Below are positions 4,411 to 5,855 of a stretch of 5,855 nucleotides of DNA, piece after piece. The position numbers and the translations under genes are program-made. This stretch comes from Actinomycetota bacterium (GTDB taxonomy: Bacteria > Actinomycetota > Thermoleophilia > Solirubrobacterales > 70-9), in contig VAYL01000037.1 in the NCBI GenBank assembly GCA_005884305.1, positions 1-5,855 of the forward strand, in the 5' to 3' direction. Under the pieces are notes generated by a model. It was given only the letters and a program-made list of their open reading frames with translations. It searched no databases and was not told the DNA's origin. Every line of letters begins with the position of its first letter. Position 1 is the first letter of the stretch.

Positions 4411-5274
4411 ATGACTCGTCCGCTGCCCAAGTTCCTCGCCGCGATGGCCACTGCCGCCATGCTCGCGATCCTGGCCGGGTGCGGATCGACGACGACGAGC
4501 TCGTCCACCAACAGCGTCGCGGCGGCGGACTGCACGCCGGACAAGATGCAGACGCACACCGCGGGCGAGCTCACGGTCGCCACGGACAAGCCCGCCTATC
4601 CGCCTTACTTCCTGAACAACGACCCGGCCAACGGCAAGGGCTTCGAGAGCGCCACCGCCTACGCGATCGCCAACCGGCTGGGCTATGCGCCGTCCGACGT
4701 CAACTGGGTGACCGAGCCGTTCAACTCGAGCTACGCGCCCGGCCCCAAGGACTTCGACTTCGACGTGAACCAGATCTCCATCACGCCGGCTCGCGCGCAG
4801 CACGTCGACTTCTCGGCGCCGTACTACACCGCCAACCAGGCGGTCGTCGCTGCCAAGGGATCGAGCGCGGCCAGCGCGAAGACGCTCGCCGACCTGAAGG
4901 ACGCCACCATCGGCGTCCAGCTCGGCACCACGAGCCTCGACGCCGTCAACACCCAGATCCAGCCCTCGACCCAGCCGAAGGTCTTCAACGACTCCAACGA
5001 CGTGGTCACGGCGCTCAAGGAGAACCAGGTCGATGCGATCGTCACCGACCTTCCCACCGCCCTGTACATCACCGCGGTCCAGGTTCCGGACGGGACCGTG
5101 GTGGGGCAGTTCTCGGCCCCGGGCGGGGATCAGTGGGGCGCCCTGCTGGCGAAGGGCTCGCCGCTCACCCCGTGCGTGTCGCTGGCGATCGACGAGCTGC
5201 GCTCCTCCGGCGAGCTTCAGCGGATCGAAACCCGCTGGATGAGCCAGGCCGCGAGCGCCCCAACGCTCAAGTAG
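4411..5274 (+). CDS. Polar amino-acid ABC transporter substrate-binding lipoprotein
   Basis: Captures a small polar solute, most likely an amino acid, outside the membrane and delivers it to the permease encoded next. From ATG 4411 the 287-residue product starts with a lipoprotein signal: basic n-region, hydrophobic segment 8-22 and lipobox LAGC with Cys24 as the acylated residue, then a Ser/Thr-rich linker. The mature part is a type-3 solute-binding fold (SBP_bac_3): ELTVATDKPAYPPYF (53-67), GFESATAYAIANRLG (77-91), and QISITPARAQHVDFSAPYYTANQ (121-143), whose Arg128 is at the position that usually binds the ligand carboxylate, then LKDATIGVQLGTTS (162-175) and DAIVTDLP (208-215). Cys41 and Cys255 are the only other cysteines and could form a disulfide. 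A TTG at 4390 would add seven residues; ATG is preferred because it gives a normal signal peptide, though neither start has a clear Shine-Dalgarno. The exact substrate cannot be read from sequence. Confidence 0.9.
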   Translation: MTRPLPKFLAAMATAAMLAILAGCGSTTTSSSTNSVAAADCTPDKMQTHTAGELTVATDKPAYPPYFLNNDPANGKGFESATAYAIANRLGYAPSDVNWVTEPFNSSYAPGPKDFDFDVNQISITPARAQHVDFSAPYYTANQAVVAAKGSSAASAKTLADLKDATIGVQLGTTSLDAVNTQIQPSTQPKVFNDSNDVVTALKENQVDAIVTDLPTALYITAVQVPDGTVVGQFSAPGGDQWGALLAKGSPLTPCVSLAIDELRSSGELQRIETRWMSQAASAPTLK

Positions 5275-5308
5275 CCCGTCCGCCATTGCGTAGCGCCGAT
5301 CCGCGGTT

Positions 5309-5855
5309 ATGCCGCCGATCGCGTTGCGAGCATCCCGCGGGTTGACTGCGAGCGAAGCTACGCTCGGGCGCCGCGCCGCGCGCGAGACGGCGAAGCGCCG
5401 GCGTGCCCGGAGAGGCCAGGCGATCGCGGCCGTGTCATCGCTGATCGTCATCGGGGGATTGATCGCGCTCGCAGTGACGAGCCCTGGCTGGCCGACCGTC
5501 CGCGACACCTTCTTCAGCTGGAGCGCGTTCAAGGACTCGTTCCCCGATGTGGCAAAGGCCTTCTGGCTCGACATCAAGATGTTCTGCGTCATTGAGGCGG
5601 CGGTGTTGGTAGTAGGGATGGTCGTCGCCCTCGTTCGCACGAGCCAGGCGGCCGCTCTCTTTCCACTTCGCCTGCTCGCGGCCGTCTTCGTGGACGTGTT
5701 TCGCGGCGTCCCGGTGATCCTGCTTGTCTATCTCGTCGGGTTCGGCATCCCGGCCCTGGAGCTCTCTGGACTGCCGAGCGATCCGATCATCCTCGGCGGG
5801 GTCGCGCTCACCCTGTCGTACAGCGCCTACGTCGCCGAGGTCTACCGGTCCGGGA
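5309..5855 (+). CDS. Polar amino-acid ABC transporter permease, 3'-truncated
   Basis: Membrane subunit of the importer served by the upstream binding protein, family HisM/GlnP. 182 residues are visible from ATG 5309 and the frame is open to the window edge. Residues 20-36 are a very basic cytoplasmic stretch, followed by a first membrane helix (about 37-58), an amphipathic region with SPGWPTVRDTFFSW (58-71) and FPDVAKAFWLDIKMF (78-92), then helices near 93-110 and 121-146 containing the family motif FRGVPVILLVYLVGFG (131-146), and ALTLSYSAYVAEVYRSG (166-182), the start of the conserved permease segment. The EAA-type loop that contacts the ATPase should lie just beyond the edge. No Shine-Dalgarno is obvious before the ATG; 34 bases separate it from the upstream stop, so it is probably co-transcribed. 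The N-terminal length is uncertain (TTG at 5342 is an alternative). Confidence 0.88.
   Translation, partial: MPPIALRASRGLTASEATLGRRAARETAKRRRARRGQAIAAVSSLIVIGGLIALAVTSPGWPTVRDTFFSWSAFKDSFPDVAKAFWLDIKMFCVIEAAVLVVGMVVALVRTSQAAALFPLRLLAAVFVDVFRGVPVILLVYLVGFGIPALELSGLPSDPIILGGVALTLSYSAYVAEVYRSG

Noticed and set aside
5349..5366. 6-bp hairpin CGAGCG/CGCTCG near the permease 5' end
   Set aside because: The stem is short and lies inside coding sequence of a very GC-rich region, so it is expected by chance. Control of the binding protein to permease ratio cannot be supported.
4384..5640. Long minus-strand open frame (418 codons) opposite the binding protein and permease genes
   Set aside because: It runs antisense across two clearly recognisable transporter genes, and its product is a low-complexity Arg/Gly/Val sequence typical of the mirror frame of GC-rich coding DNA.

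Overview
This window looks like chromosomal DNA from a high-GC actinobacterium. Codon third positions are almost all G or C, some starts are GTG or TTG, and some genes lack a Shine-Dalgarno sequence. The protein types (UdgX uracil-DNA glycosylase, repeat-bearing RDD membrane protein, polar amino-acid ABC permease with a long N-terminal region) suggest the class Thermoleophilia (Solirubrobacterales-like). That placement is inference from family resemblance, not a search result. I see no rRNA, tRNA, CRISPR array, insertion sequence or prophage gene.

Layout. (1) Positions 1-626, plus strand: the C-terminal part of a PAPS-type sulfotransferase whose 5' end lies outside the window. (2) Positions 633-1337, minus strand, tail-to-tail with (1): a UdgX-type uracil-DNA glycosylase with its signature KRRxH loop. 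(3) Positions 1364-2553, plus strand: a compact three-gene unit. It encodes a two-helix small membrane protein, a 66-residue very acidic disordered protein, and a divergent Fe/Mn superoxide dismutase whose ATG overlaps the preceding stop codon by one base. A perfect 11-bp hairpin follows. (4) Positions 2625-3587, minus strand: an RDD-family membrane protein carrying seven tandem 13-residue repeats before its membrane domain. (5) Positions 3718-4161, plus strand: a very basic Ser/Arg-tailed protein with a helical core, resembling H1-like nucleoid proteins in composition. (6) Positions 4162-4389: a non-coding or barely coding gap with a hairpin and a possible 30-codon ORF. (7) Positions 4411-5274 and 5309 to the window end, plus strand: a lipoprotein substrate-binding protein and the start of its permease, forming a polar amino-acid ABC importer. 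The ATPase is presumably beyond the right edge.

The genes do not form one obvious system. A DNA-repair glycosylase, a superoxide dismutase homologue and a probable DNA-coating protein sit close together, which fits a loose genome-protection neighbourhood, but they are on different strands and in different transcription units. The best candidates for new biology are the acidic protein coupled to a non-canonical SOD, the 13-residue repeat domain on the RDD protein, and the SR-tailed basic protein.
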